NCBI GenBank assembly: GCA_964613035.1
Contig: CAZTFQ010000019.1
Span: 1-28,743, forward strand
From: CAVIQK01 sp964613035
GTDB lineage: Bacteria; Bacillota; Clostridia; Christensenellales; DTU072
Reading direction: 5' to 3'
Length of the DNA stretch: 28,743 bases
A program made the position numbers and the translations under genes. Shown one piece after another: positions 22,058 to 28,743 of this stretch. Every line of letters begins with the position of its first letter. Positions within the stretch are counted from its first letter, which is position 1. The notes below the pieces were generated by a model, which ran no database searches, was not told where the DNA came from, and saw only the letters and a list, made by a program, of their open reading frames with translations.

Positions 22058-25000
22058 ATGAGCAAAAAAATGACTATTGACGGCAATACCGCTGCGTCGC
22101 ACGTAGCGTATGCGTTCTCTGAAGTCGCGGCTATCTACCCGATTACGCCCTCTTCCCCTATGGCCGAGGTCGCCGACGAGTGGTCCGCCCACGGCAGAGT
22201 CAATATGTTCGGTCAAAAACTGAGAATGGCCGAGATGCAGTCGGAGGCAGGCGCCGCTGGTGCCGTGCACGGTTCTCTCGCCGCAGGTGCTCTCACCACT
22301 ACTTACACCGCTTCACAGGGACTCCTTCTTATGATCCCCAATATGTACAAGATCGCCGGCGAACTGATGCCGACAGTCTTCCACGTTTCCGCGAGAGCTC
22401 TCGCCTCTCACGCGCTCAACATATTCGGCGACCACCAGGACGTCATGGCTTGCAGACAGACGGGCTTCGCGATGCTGTGCTCCAACTCCGTCCAGGAAGT
22501 TATGGATCTGGCTCTCGTCGCGCATCTGTCCACTCTTAAATCCAAAGTTCCGTTTTTACATTTCTTCGACGGATTCAGAACCAGTCACGAGTTGTCCAAG
22601 GTAGACGTCATCGACTACGAAGACATGAAGAAGCTGGTCGATATGAAGGACATAGAAGACTTCAGAGCGAGAGCCTTGAACCCCGAGCACCCCGTCCAAA
22701 AAGGTACCGCTCAAAACGGTGACATCTATTTCCAAAACAGAGAGACCTGCAACAAATATTACGAAGCGGTCCCCGGCATCGTCGAGAAGTACATGGAAGA
22801 GGTCAACAAGCTGACCGGCAGAGACTATAAGCTCTTCAATTACTACGGACATCCTGAAGCGACCAAGGTCATCGTCATGATGGGTTCCGGCACGGAAGCC
22901 GTCGAAGAGACCGTCGACTATCTGATGGCAAGAGGCAAAAAAGTCGGTCTTCTCAAGGTCAGACTTTATCGTCCTTTCGCCGCGGAAAAATTCGCGGAAG
23001 CGCTTCCCAAGACCGTCAAGTACATATCCGTACTGGATCGTACCAAGGAGCCCGGCTCTATAGGCGAGCCTCTCTACCTCGACGTAGTGGCTGCTTTAAG
23101 AGGCAAGACCAACGCCAAAATCTTCGGCGGCAGATACGGTCTCGGCTCGAAAGAATTCACTCCTACCATGGTCAATGCGGTATACGACAATATGGGCGGA
23201 GCCAATAAGGAACACTTCACCGTAGGTATCAACGACGACGTGACTTACACTTCTCTCCCCGAAGGCAAGTTCATCAACGCCGCTCCCGCGGGTGCAATAC
23301 GTTGTAAATTCTACGGACTCGGTTCCGACGGCACCGTAGGCGCCAACAAGTCCAGCATCAAAATCATCGGCGACCACACCGACAAATACGTCCAGGCGTA
23401 CTTCGCCTACGACAGCAAGAAGTCGGGCGGCATAACGGTATCGCACCTACGTTTCGGCGACAAGCCCATCAAGTCGAGCTATCTTATAGACCAAGCCGAT
23501 TTCCTCGCGTGCCACGTGCCCTCTTACCTCTTCCGCTACGATATGCTGTCTTCTCTCAAGAAAGGAGGCACGTTCCTTCTCAACAGTGTATGGTCTCCTA
23601 AAGAGATGAGCGAGCATCTACCCGCCCAAATCAAAAATTACATTGCTAAAAACAAAATCAAGTTCTACACCATCGACGCCAACAAAATCGCGGCTAAGGT
23701 AGGGCTAGGCAACCGTATCAACATGATAATGCAGGCGGCTTTCTTCAAACTCGCCGAGGTTATGCCGTATGAGCAAGCCGAAGTCTATATGAAAGAAATG
23801 GTCAAGAAGACTTACGGCAAAAAGGGCGACGCGGTCGTCAACATGAACTGCTCCGCCATAGACAACGCCATCAAGGGACTCAAGAAGGTCTCCGTACCCA
23901 AAGACTGGGCGACGACCACCGAAGGCGCTCCTATGGTACAGCCTGCCGACGACGAATATTTCAAGAACGTCGTACATCCCATCCTCAACCAAGAGGGCGA
24001 CAAGCTCCCGTCTTCCGCTTTCAACGCGGACGGTTCCGTACCTACCGGCACGACCAGATTCGAGAAGCGCGGCGTAGCGGTACAGGTCCCCGTATGGATC
24101 CCCGAAAACTGCATCCAGTGCAACCAGTGCTCTTTCGTATGTCCTCACGCCTGTATTCGTCCCGTCCTGCAGAAGGAAGAAAACCTCTCCGCTAAACCCG
24201 AAGGTTTCGTCACGAAGAACGCCAACGGTTTCCCGGGATATCAATACAGAATTCAGGTTTCGCCCTACGATTGTACGGGTTGCGGAAGCTGCGTCAACGT
24301 ATGTCCCTCCAAGACCAAAGCACTCTCCATGGTGCCGATTGCGGAAGGTCTCGAGAAAGAAGCCGACAACTGGACTTACTTCGAAAAGCTCCCCGAGACG
24401 GACGCTTCTTACAAAGCCAACAACACCAAGAACTCTCAGTTTAACAGACCTCTGTTCGAGTTCTCCGGCGCGTGTGCGGGCTGCGGCGAGACTCCTTACG
24501 TCAAGCTGGTCACGCAACTCTTCGGCGACAGAATGATCGTCGCCAACGCGACGGGTTGCTCCTCCATCTACGGCGGCTCCGCTCCTACCTGTCCTTACAC
24601 CAAGAACGATAAAGGTCACGGTCCCGCGTGGGCGAACTCGCTCTTCGAAGACAATGCGGAATTCGGCTACGGTATGAACCTCGCCATGAGTCAGAGACGC
24701 GCCAAGATCGAAGAAGACATGAGAGCCAATATCGACAACGTCAACGAGAAGACTCGCGAAGCTTTTAACGAATGGCTCGAGAACAAGAATTGTGCGGAAG
24801 GCTCTAAAGTCGCCGCAGAAAAAGTCAAAGAAGCCATTGTCGGAGAAAACGCCGAGGGACTCGAGTACATCAAGGGCAACCTCGACTGTCTCGTGAAGCC
24901 TAGCGTATGGATATTCGGCGGCGACGGCTGGGCATACGATATCGGTTACGGCGGACTGGATCACGTCCTCGCCAGCGGCGAAAACGTCAACGTCCTCGTA

Positions 25001-25543
25001 CTCGACACCGAAGTCTATTCCAACACCGGCGGACAGGCGTCCAAGTCCACTCCTACCGCTTCCGTGGCTAAATTCGCCGCGTCGGGCAAGAAGATCAAGA
25101 AAAAAGATCTGGGTATGATGGCTATGAGTTACGGTTACGTATACGTAGCGCAGGTTTCCATGGGCTCCAATATGCAGCAGCTGGTCAAAGCGATGACGGA
25201 AGCCGAGGCATACGACGGACCGTCCCTCATCATCGCTTACGCGCCTTGTATCAACCACGGTATCAATATGAGCAAGTCCATCTCCGAGGAGAAAAAAGCG
25301 GTCGACGCCGGTTACTGGTCTCTCTACCGCTACAATCCCACTCTCGCGGAAGAAGGCAAGAATCCTTTCTCCTACGACAGTCCCGCATCCGTAGGCTCGG
25401 TCGATTATAAAGAATTCCTGCAAGGCGAAACGAGATACGCTTCTCTCAAAAAGCTCTTCCCCGAACAGGCAGAAGCTCTGTACGAGCTGTCCGAAAAACA
25501 AGCCGAAGAAAGAGTAGCCAAGTATAAAAAGCTGGCAGAATAA
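22058..25543 (+). CDS. nifJ: pyruvate:ferredoxin (flavodoxin) oxidoreductase, single-chain
   Basis: 1161 residues, the usual length of the homodimeric enzyme. It oxidises pyruvate with CoA to acetyl-CoA and CO2 and reduces ferredoxin; it is the main pyruvate-using enzyme of anaerobes. Domains in order: pyrimidine-binding domain with YPITPSSPMAEVADEW (27-42); a middle domain with MMGSGTEAVEETVDYL; a ferredoxin-like insert with two 4Fe-4S motifs (C685-x2-C688-x2-C691-x3-C695-P and C739-x2-C742-x2-C745-x3-C749-P); a third cluster start C806-x2-C809; and the thiamine diphosphate site GDGWAYDIGYGG (955-966) followed by SNTGGQASKSTP. Codons are strongly biased to C-ending, unlike most neighbours, consistent with high expression. 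A terminator follows. Confidence 0.98.
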   Translation: MSKKMTIDGNTAASHVAYAFSEVAAIYPITPSSPMAEVADEWSAHGRVNMFGQKLRMAEMQSEAGAAGAVHGSLAAGALTTTYTASQGLLLMIPNMYKIAGELMPTVFHVSARALASHALNIFGDHQDVMACRQTGFAMLCSNSVQEVMDLALVAHLSTLKSKVPFLHFFDGFRTSHELSKVDVIDYEDMKKLVDMKDIEDFRARALNPEHPVQKGTAQNGDIYFQNRETCNKYYEAVPGIVEKYMEEVNKLTGRDYKLFNYYGHPEATKVIVMMGSGTEAVEETVDYLMARGKKVGLLKVRLYRPFAAEKFAEALPKTVKYISVLDRTKEPGSIGEPLYLDVVAALRGKTNAKIFGGRYGLGSKEFTPTMVNAVYDNMGGANKEHFTVGINDDVTYTSLPEGKFINAAPAGAIRCKFYGLGSDGTVGANKSSIKIIGDHTDKYVQAYFAYDSKKSGGITVSHLRFGDKPIKSSYLIDQADFLACHVPSYLFRYDMLSSLKKGGTFLLNSVWSPKEMSEHLPAQIKNYIAKNKIKFYTIDANKIAAKVGLGNRINMIMQAAFFKLAEVMPYEQAEVYMKEMVKKTYGKKGDAVVNMNCSAIDNAIKGLKKVSVPKDWATTTEGAPMVQPADDEYFKNVVHPILNQEGDKLPSSAFNADGSVPTGTTRFEKRGVAVQVPVWIPENCIQCNQCSFVCPHACIRPVLQKEENLSAKPEGFVTKNANGFPGYQYRIQVSPYDCTGCGSCVNVCPSKTKALSMVPIAEGLEKEADNWTYFEKLPETDASYKANNTKNSQFNRPLFEFSGACAGCGETPYVKLVTQLFGDRMIVANATGCSSIYGGSAPTCPYTKNDKGHGPAWANSLFEDNAEFGYGMNLAMSQRRAKIEEDMRANIDNVNEKTREAFNEWLENKNCAEGSKVAAEKVKEAIVGENAEGLEYIKGNLDCLVKPSVWIFGGDGWAYDIGYGGLDHVLASGENVNVLVLDTEVYSNTGGQASKSTPTASVAKFAASGKKIKKKDLGMMAMSYGYVYVAQVSMGSNMQQLVKAMTEAEAYDGPSLIIAYAPCINHGINMSKSISEEKKAVDAGYWSLYRYNPTLAEEGKNPFSYDSPASVGSVDYKEFLQGETRYASLKKLFPEQAEALYELSEKQAEERVAKYKKLAE

Positions 25544-25568
25544 TATCGACGGCTAAATAAAACAAGTC

Positions 25569-25599
25569 CGCCCGCCGTCAAAACGGCGGGCGATTTTTT
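25569..25599 (+). terminator. intrinsic terminator of nifJ
   Basis: CGCCCGCCG (25569-25577) pairs with CGGCGGGCG (25584-25592) around TCAAAA, followed by A and six T. The ribosome binding site AGGAG of the next gene starts at the very next base (25600). No promoter was found between the terminator and that gene. Confidence 0.9.
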
Positions 25600-25609
25600 A
25601 GGAGACCTT

Positions 25610-26887
25610 ATGAGTAAAAAGTCAAAAAAGCAAATCAAAAAAGCGGTTAAGACTGTCAAAAAGCAACCTAAAATAGTAATCGCCGTGGCGATTATCCTGA
25701 TAATCGCGATAGTCGGCTTATCCGTCTACGGACTGTATCGTTTCGACTGGAACGCCGGCGCACTGTTAGACCATATTAAAGACGTCCTCGGCGACAATCC
25801 CGGCGGCAACAATTCCGGCACGAATTCGGGAGCGGTTACACCAAGCGGCTCAACACCAAGCGGCTCAACACCGAGCGGTTCTACTCCGAGCGGTACTATC
25901 GACGTAGGGGCCGAGTTTCCCGAAGGCGGCGTAATCGAAGACGGAGAGTTGCAGATACACTTCTTCGAGTTCGGCAACGGGGACGACGGCGATTGTATCC
26001 TTATTAAATATGGCGACGTGGACATATTAGTGGACGGCGGCAGTGCTACGAGTTGTCTTTCGACCATATGCGGCTATCTCGATATGTGGGTAACCGACGA
26101 CGTCATCGAATATTGCATAGTCACACATGCGGATTCCGACCACATAGCTAATTTCGCAGGGACGACTAAAGCCAATACGTCGCTCTTCGAGCTGTACGAG
26201 TTTCGCACCATAATCGACTTCCCGTTGTCGAATAAGACTACCCAGACTTATAACAGATATCTGTCAAAACGGGACGCTATTCTCGACGAAGATACCGTGC
26301 ATTACACCGCTCTACAGTGCTGGAACAATACGGACGGCGCCCGGAGGTCGTACGAAATAGCCGACGGAGTCAGCATCAATATCCTCTATAATTATTATTA
26401 CGAAAACAAAACGAGTAACGAAAACGATTACTCGGTATGTTTCACCGTAGTGCAGGAAGAAAAAACGTTCCTCTTCACGGGAGATCTGGAGAAAAACGGA
26501 GAAGAATATCTCGTGGAGTATAACGAATTGAGCGAGGTCGAGTTTTTCAAAGCGGGACACCACGGCTCCGCGACGTCGTCCAACGACAGCCTGTTGTCAA
26601 TAATCCGACCGAAAATCTGCGTGGCTACGGGAATAGCAGGTAAAGAAAAATACAACTTCCCGAGACAAGAATTCATCGACAGAATATCGAAATATACCGA
26701 TAAGGTATATATTCCGTCCTACTCGACAGACGGGAGCAGTGACGCCGCTTCACTCAACGGCGATATAATCATATCTTCTACTATCACTTCTACGACGGTC
26801 TATTGCAAAGTAAACTCGTCCGTACTCAAAGACACGGAATGGTTCAAAAACAATCGAATAATGCCGAGTGCGTGGCAAGCTGCCTAA
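25610..26887 (+). CDS. membrane-anchored ComEC-like metallo-beta-lactamase-fold protein
   Basis: 425 residues. A Lys-rich N-terminus is followed by one membrane segment (about 21-43), a Gly/Asn/Ser/Thr/Pro linker (about 60-100) with four STPSG-type repeats, and then a metallo-beta-lactamase fold: VDGGSA (141-146), THADSDHIANF (172-182; metal-ligand candidates H173, D175, D177, H178), FTGDLEKNG (289-297) and KAGHHGSATS (314-323). This is the pattern of the stand-alone ComEC C-terminal domain, thought to be a nuclease or hydrolase. The active domain should be outside the cell, anchored by its N-terminal segment. The substrate is unknown. An AGGAG site precedes ATG, overlapping the nifJ terminator. 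Its own terminator is strong. Confidence 0.88.
   Translation: MSKKSKKQIKKAVKTVKKQPKIVIAVAIILIIAIVGLSVYGLYRFDWNAGALLDHIKDVLGDNPGGNNSGTNSGAVTPSGSTPSGSTPSGSTPSGTIDVGAEFPEGGVIEDGELQIHFFEFGNGDDGDCILIKYGDVDILVDGGSATSCLSTICGYLDMWVTDDVIEYCIVTHADSDHIANFAGTTKANTSLFELYEFRTIIDFPLSNKTTQTYNRYLSKRDAILDEDTVHYTALQCWNNTDGARRSYEIADGVSINILYNYYYENKTSNENDYSVCFTVVQEEKTFLFTGDLEKNGEEYLVEYNELSEVEFFKAGHHGSATSSNDSLLSIIRPKICVATGIAGKEKYNFPRQEFIDRISKYTDKVYIPSYSTDGSSDAASLNGDIIISSTITSTTVYCKVNSSVLKDTEWFKNNRIMPSAWQAA
25835..25894 (+). repeat. four 15-bp in-frame repeats encoding STPSG
   Basis: Four units of TCAACACCAAGCGGC type, encoding VTPSG, STPSG, STPSG, STPSG (residues 76-95). The two middle copies are nearly identical while the outer ones differ at silent positions. 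The repeats lengthen the linker between the membrane anchor and the catalytic domain and could vary in number between strains. Confidence 0.85.
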
Positions 26888-26899
26888 ATCATCCGCGCT

Positions 26900-26933
26900 A
26901 AAAAGGGCGTCCCGACGGACGTCCTTTTTTTTT
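26900..26933 (+). terminator. intrinsic terminator of the ComEC-like gene
   Basis: AAAAGGGCGTCC (26901-26912) pairs with GGACGTCCTTTT (26917-26928), with one G-T pair, around CGAC. T9 follows (26925-26933) and then G7 (26934-26940). Confidence 0.9.
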
Positions 26934-26973
26934 GGGGGGGTATCCACGAAAATGTCCGATAAAACGTTATTTC

Positions 26974-27003
26974 TTGACAATATAAGGCGAATAGAGTTAC
27001 AAT
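26974..27003 (+). promoter_or_regulatory. promoter of the structured RNA and LRR lipoprotein gene
   Basis: A perfect TTGACA (26974-26979), 18 bases, TACAAT (26998-27003) on the plus strand. Predicted start at about 27010, the first base of the outer stem of the RNA element. Confidence 0.7.
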
Positions 27004-27009
27004 AATCTT

Positions 27010-27108
27010 GCCAAAAATCTGAATAAAACCGGTATGATCTGTTATTTTCCGATAACAGGTGTGTTTTCGCGTAGTGGTTCTACCGGTTTTAGGACACGGA
27101 TTTTTGGC
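27010..27108 (+). ncRNA. candidate structured RNA (leader element or small RNA)
   Basis: Three nested helices: P1 GCCAAAAATC (27010-27019) with GATTTTTGGC (27099-27108), 10 pairs; P2 AAAACCGGTA (27025-27034) with TACCGGTTTT (27081-27090), 10 pairs; P3 CTGTTAT (27039-27045) with ATAACAG (27052-27058), loop TTTCCG. An asymmetric internal loop (TGAAT against AGGACACG) divides P1 from P2, and 22 single-stranded bases (27059-27080) follow P3. P1 starts at the predicted +1. The LRR lipoprotein ATG lies about 92 bases after P1. I recognise no riboswitch, T-box, SRP or 6S consensus. In 27109-27200 there is only a weak AGCGG/CCGCT pairing, a T7 run, and the AAGGAG of the next gene. Confidence 0.55.
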
Positions 27109-27200
27109 GAAATTTGAGCGGAAATGCACTTGTTATATTTTTTTGCCCGCTTTGTTTTCGTAGTGTAAATCTTACCTCCGCCCAAGAAGGAGACTCGACG

Positions 27201-28743
27201 ATGAAAAAGAAACTCCTCATCGCCATTATTGCACTCGTCCTACTAGTAGGACTACTCGTATCATGTGACGACGTTGTCGACCCGAGCGACACTCCTGTCA
27301 ATCTTGCGCACGATACTTTGATTATCGAACGGCAAGGCTCCGACTACGTGGTGACCGGGGTGAAACGATATGACTTCACCGAGCTTGTCGTCCCCGATTT
27401 CGTTACCCGAATAAACGGCGGAATTCTCGAAGAGACTACTTGGTACGAAAATCAGCCGGAAGGTCTGATATATGCGGGCAAGTTTGTATACAAACACAAA
27501 GGCGAAATTCTCGAAGACACCTCGATAACTATTAAAGACGGCACTCTCGGGATTGTAGACTATGCATTCAGTTACGGTCCGGCAACGATGAATCCTAACA
27601 TAGGATTAACCGACGTCGTTATCCCCGAAGGCGTTAAGTATATCGGTTATGAAGCGTTCTACGGATGTAGCAGACTTGTTAACGTATCCGTCCCCGATAG
27701 CGTTGATAGTATAGGTAGCGGTGCGTTATTTGCTACAGCTTGGTATAATAATCAGCCTGACGGACTTGTATATGCAGGTAAAGTTGCTTATAAATATAAA
27801 GGTACTATGCCAAAGAACTCTTCTATTACTCTTAAAAAAGGTACTCTCGGTATCACAGGAAGAGCCTTCATTAATTGTGATGAGCTAGTTGCCATAACTA
27901 TACCAGACAGTGTTACGAGTATAGGTTATGAAGCCTTTTCTTATTGTAATGGACTCACAAGTATAACTATTCCCGACAGTGTTACAAGCATAGATTATCT
28001 TACCTTTTGTGGATGTGAAAACTTGACTGACATCAATATTCCCGACAGTGTTACAAGGATAGGCTTTTCTGCCTTCTCAGGAACTGCCTTGTATGATAAC
28101 CAACCCGACGGACTTGTATATGCAGGCAAAGTGGCTTATGAGTATAAAGGAGAAATGTCAGAAAATACTTCTATTACACTAAAGGAAGGCTCTCTCAGTA
28201 TTGCGGATTATGCCTTCCGTGGTTGTAGCGGACTGACTAGTATAACAATCCCCGAAAGTGTTACCAGTATAGGTAATTATGCCTTCTATGATTGTAGCGG
28301 ACTCACAAACATAACTATTCCTAACAGTGTTACAAGTATAGGGAGAAGCGCCTTCTCCGGTTGTAGCGCACTAGAAAGTATAACCGTAGAGAAATGCAAC
28401 CGCGTATATTATAGTGAAGATAATTGTCTTATAGAGACCGCATCCAAGACTCTTATAGCAGGATGCAAAAATAATATTATTCCTGCAGACAGTAATGTTA
28501 CGAGCATAGGTTATGAAGCCTTCTCCCATTGTATCGGACTTACTAGTATAACCATCCCCGAAAATGTTACAAGCATAGATACCCTTGCCTTCTATGATTG
28601 TACCGAACTGAAGACCGTGATTATAGATTCTAGTGAAATCTCAAAATTAAATTATTCCAATAGCAATTTATTAGATTATGCCGAGACAGTGTACGTTAAA
28701 GAGGAACTTGAAGTCGGTAGTTATATTACGGATAGCTTCACTC
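27201..28743 (+). CDS. BspA-like leucine-rich-repeat lipoprotein (3' end cut by the window)
   Basis: Open frame of at least 514 codons with no stop before the window edge. AAGGAG lies eight bases before ATG. Residues 1-22 are a lipoprotein signal ending in the lipobox LVSC (Cys22), so the protein should be lipid-anchored on the cell surface. The rest is BspA/LRR_5-type repeats such as SITIPDSVTSIGxxAFxxC, about 23 residues each, interrupted three times by a larger module (W/L)YxNQPDGLVYAGKxxYKxKG at residues 81, 181 and 297. Such proteins mediate binding to host or other cells in gut and oral bacteria. The repeat part is richer in AT codons (AGT, ATA, TAT, GGT) than the first 330 bases. Confidence 0.9.
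   Translation, partial: MKKKLLIAIIALVLLVGLLVSCDDVVDPSDTPVNLAHDTLIIERQGSDYVVTGVKRYDFTELVVPDFVTRINGGILEETTWYENQPEGLIYAGKFVYKHKGEILEDTSITIKDGTLGIVDYAFSYGPATMNPNIGLTDVVIPEGVKYIGYEAFYGCSRLVNVSVPDSVDSIGSGALFATAWYNNQPDGLVYAGKVAYKYKGTMPKNSSITLKKGTLGITGRAFINCDELVAITIPDSVTSIGYEAFSYCNGLTSITIPDSVTSIDYLTFCGCENLTDINIPDSVTRIGFSAFSGTALYDNQPDGLVYAGKVAYEYKGEMSENTSITLKEGSLSIADYAFRGCSGLTSITIPESVTSIGNYAFYDCSGLTNITIPNSVTSIGRSAFSGCSALESITVEKCNRVYYSEDNCLIETASKTLIAGCKNNIIPADSNVTSIGYEAFSHCIGLTSITIPENVTSIDTLAFYDCTELKTVIIDSSEISKLNYSNSNLLDYAETVYVKEELEVGSYITDSFT

Noticed and set aside
23705..25501. 598-codon minus-strand open frame inside nifJ
   Set aside because: It is a by-product of strong C-ending codon bias in nifJ, whose motifs are complete; the antisense product shows no domain.
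25835..25894. Short tandem repeat considered as a CRISPR-like array
   Set aside because: Units are 15 bp without spacers, in frame within a gene, and encode a STPSG linker.

Overview
The window looks like a chromosomal segment of an uncultured, anaerobic clostridial bacterium (Bacillota, Clostridia). Signs of this are a single-chain pyruvate:ferredoxin oxidoreductase, SpoVG, the block ecfA1-ecfA2-ecfT-truA-rplM-rpsI, the block rpmE / DUF1385-PrmC / prfA, a DUF5685-type protein, AGGAGG-type ribosome binding sites and a BspA-like leucine-rich-repeat lipoprotein. I infer a gut lineage related to Christensenellales from gene content only. There is no rRNA, tRNA, CRISPR array or recognisable transposase.

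Layout, left to right. 1-375 is non-coding: an inverted repeat, a regular array of small hairpins with TGAC loops, a larger stem-loop, a bidirectional terminator and a structured 3' region of the NYN-LOTUS gene. 376-1609 carries the NYN-LOTUS gene and an ArsR-type regulator, both minus. A 48-residue hydrophobic microprotein (1714-1860, plus) overlaps the end of a six-gene minus-strand operon (6509 to 1857): P-loop ATPase, a threonine-synthase-like protein that has lost its PLP lysine, trpS, a DUF5685-like protein, a J-like/TPR protein with a Cys-rich tail, and a membrane protein. Next come prfA and a DUF1385-PrmC fusion (the release factor and the enzyme expected to methylate it), rpmE, a divergent dehydrogenase-like protein, murC and spoVG. 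A three-gene operon (PAP2 phosphatase, acyl-CoA ligase-like, esterase with a propeller-like tail) follows on the minus strand. A PRC-barrel-like gene lies on plus, then rplM-rpsI and ecfA1-ecfA2-ecfT-truA on minus. The last part is plus strand: nifJ, a membrane-anchored ComEC-like metallo-beta-lactamase protein, a structured RNA element, and a BspA-like lipoprotein gene that runs off the end.

Promoters with near-consensus -35 and -10 boxes can be placed before most transcription units. Three genes (ecfA1, murC and the dehydrogenase-like gene) have no Shine-Dalgarno sequence. In each, a -10 box ends exactly six bases before the ATG, so the predicted transcript starts on the A of the start codon. 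These are candidate leaderless mRNAs. The other strongest leads are the roughly 100-nt multi-stem RNA at 27010-27108, which begins at a predicted transcription start, and the conserved-looking but catalytically stripped threonine-synthase homologue in the trpS operon.
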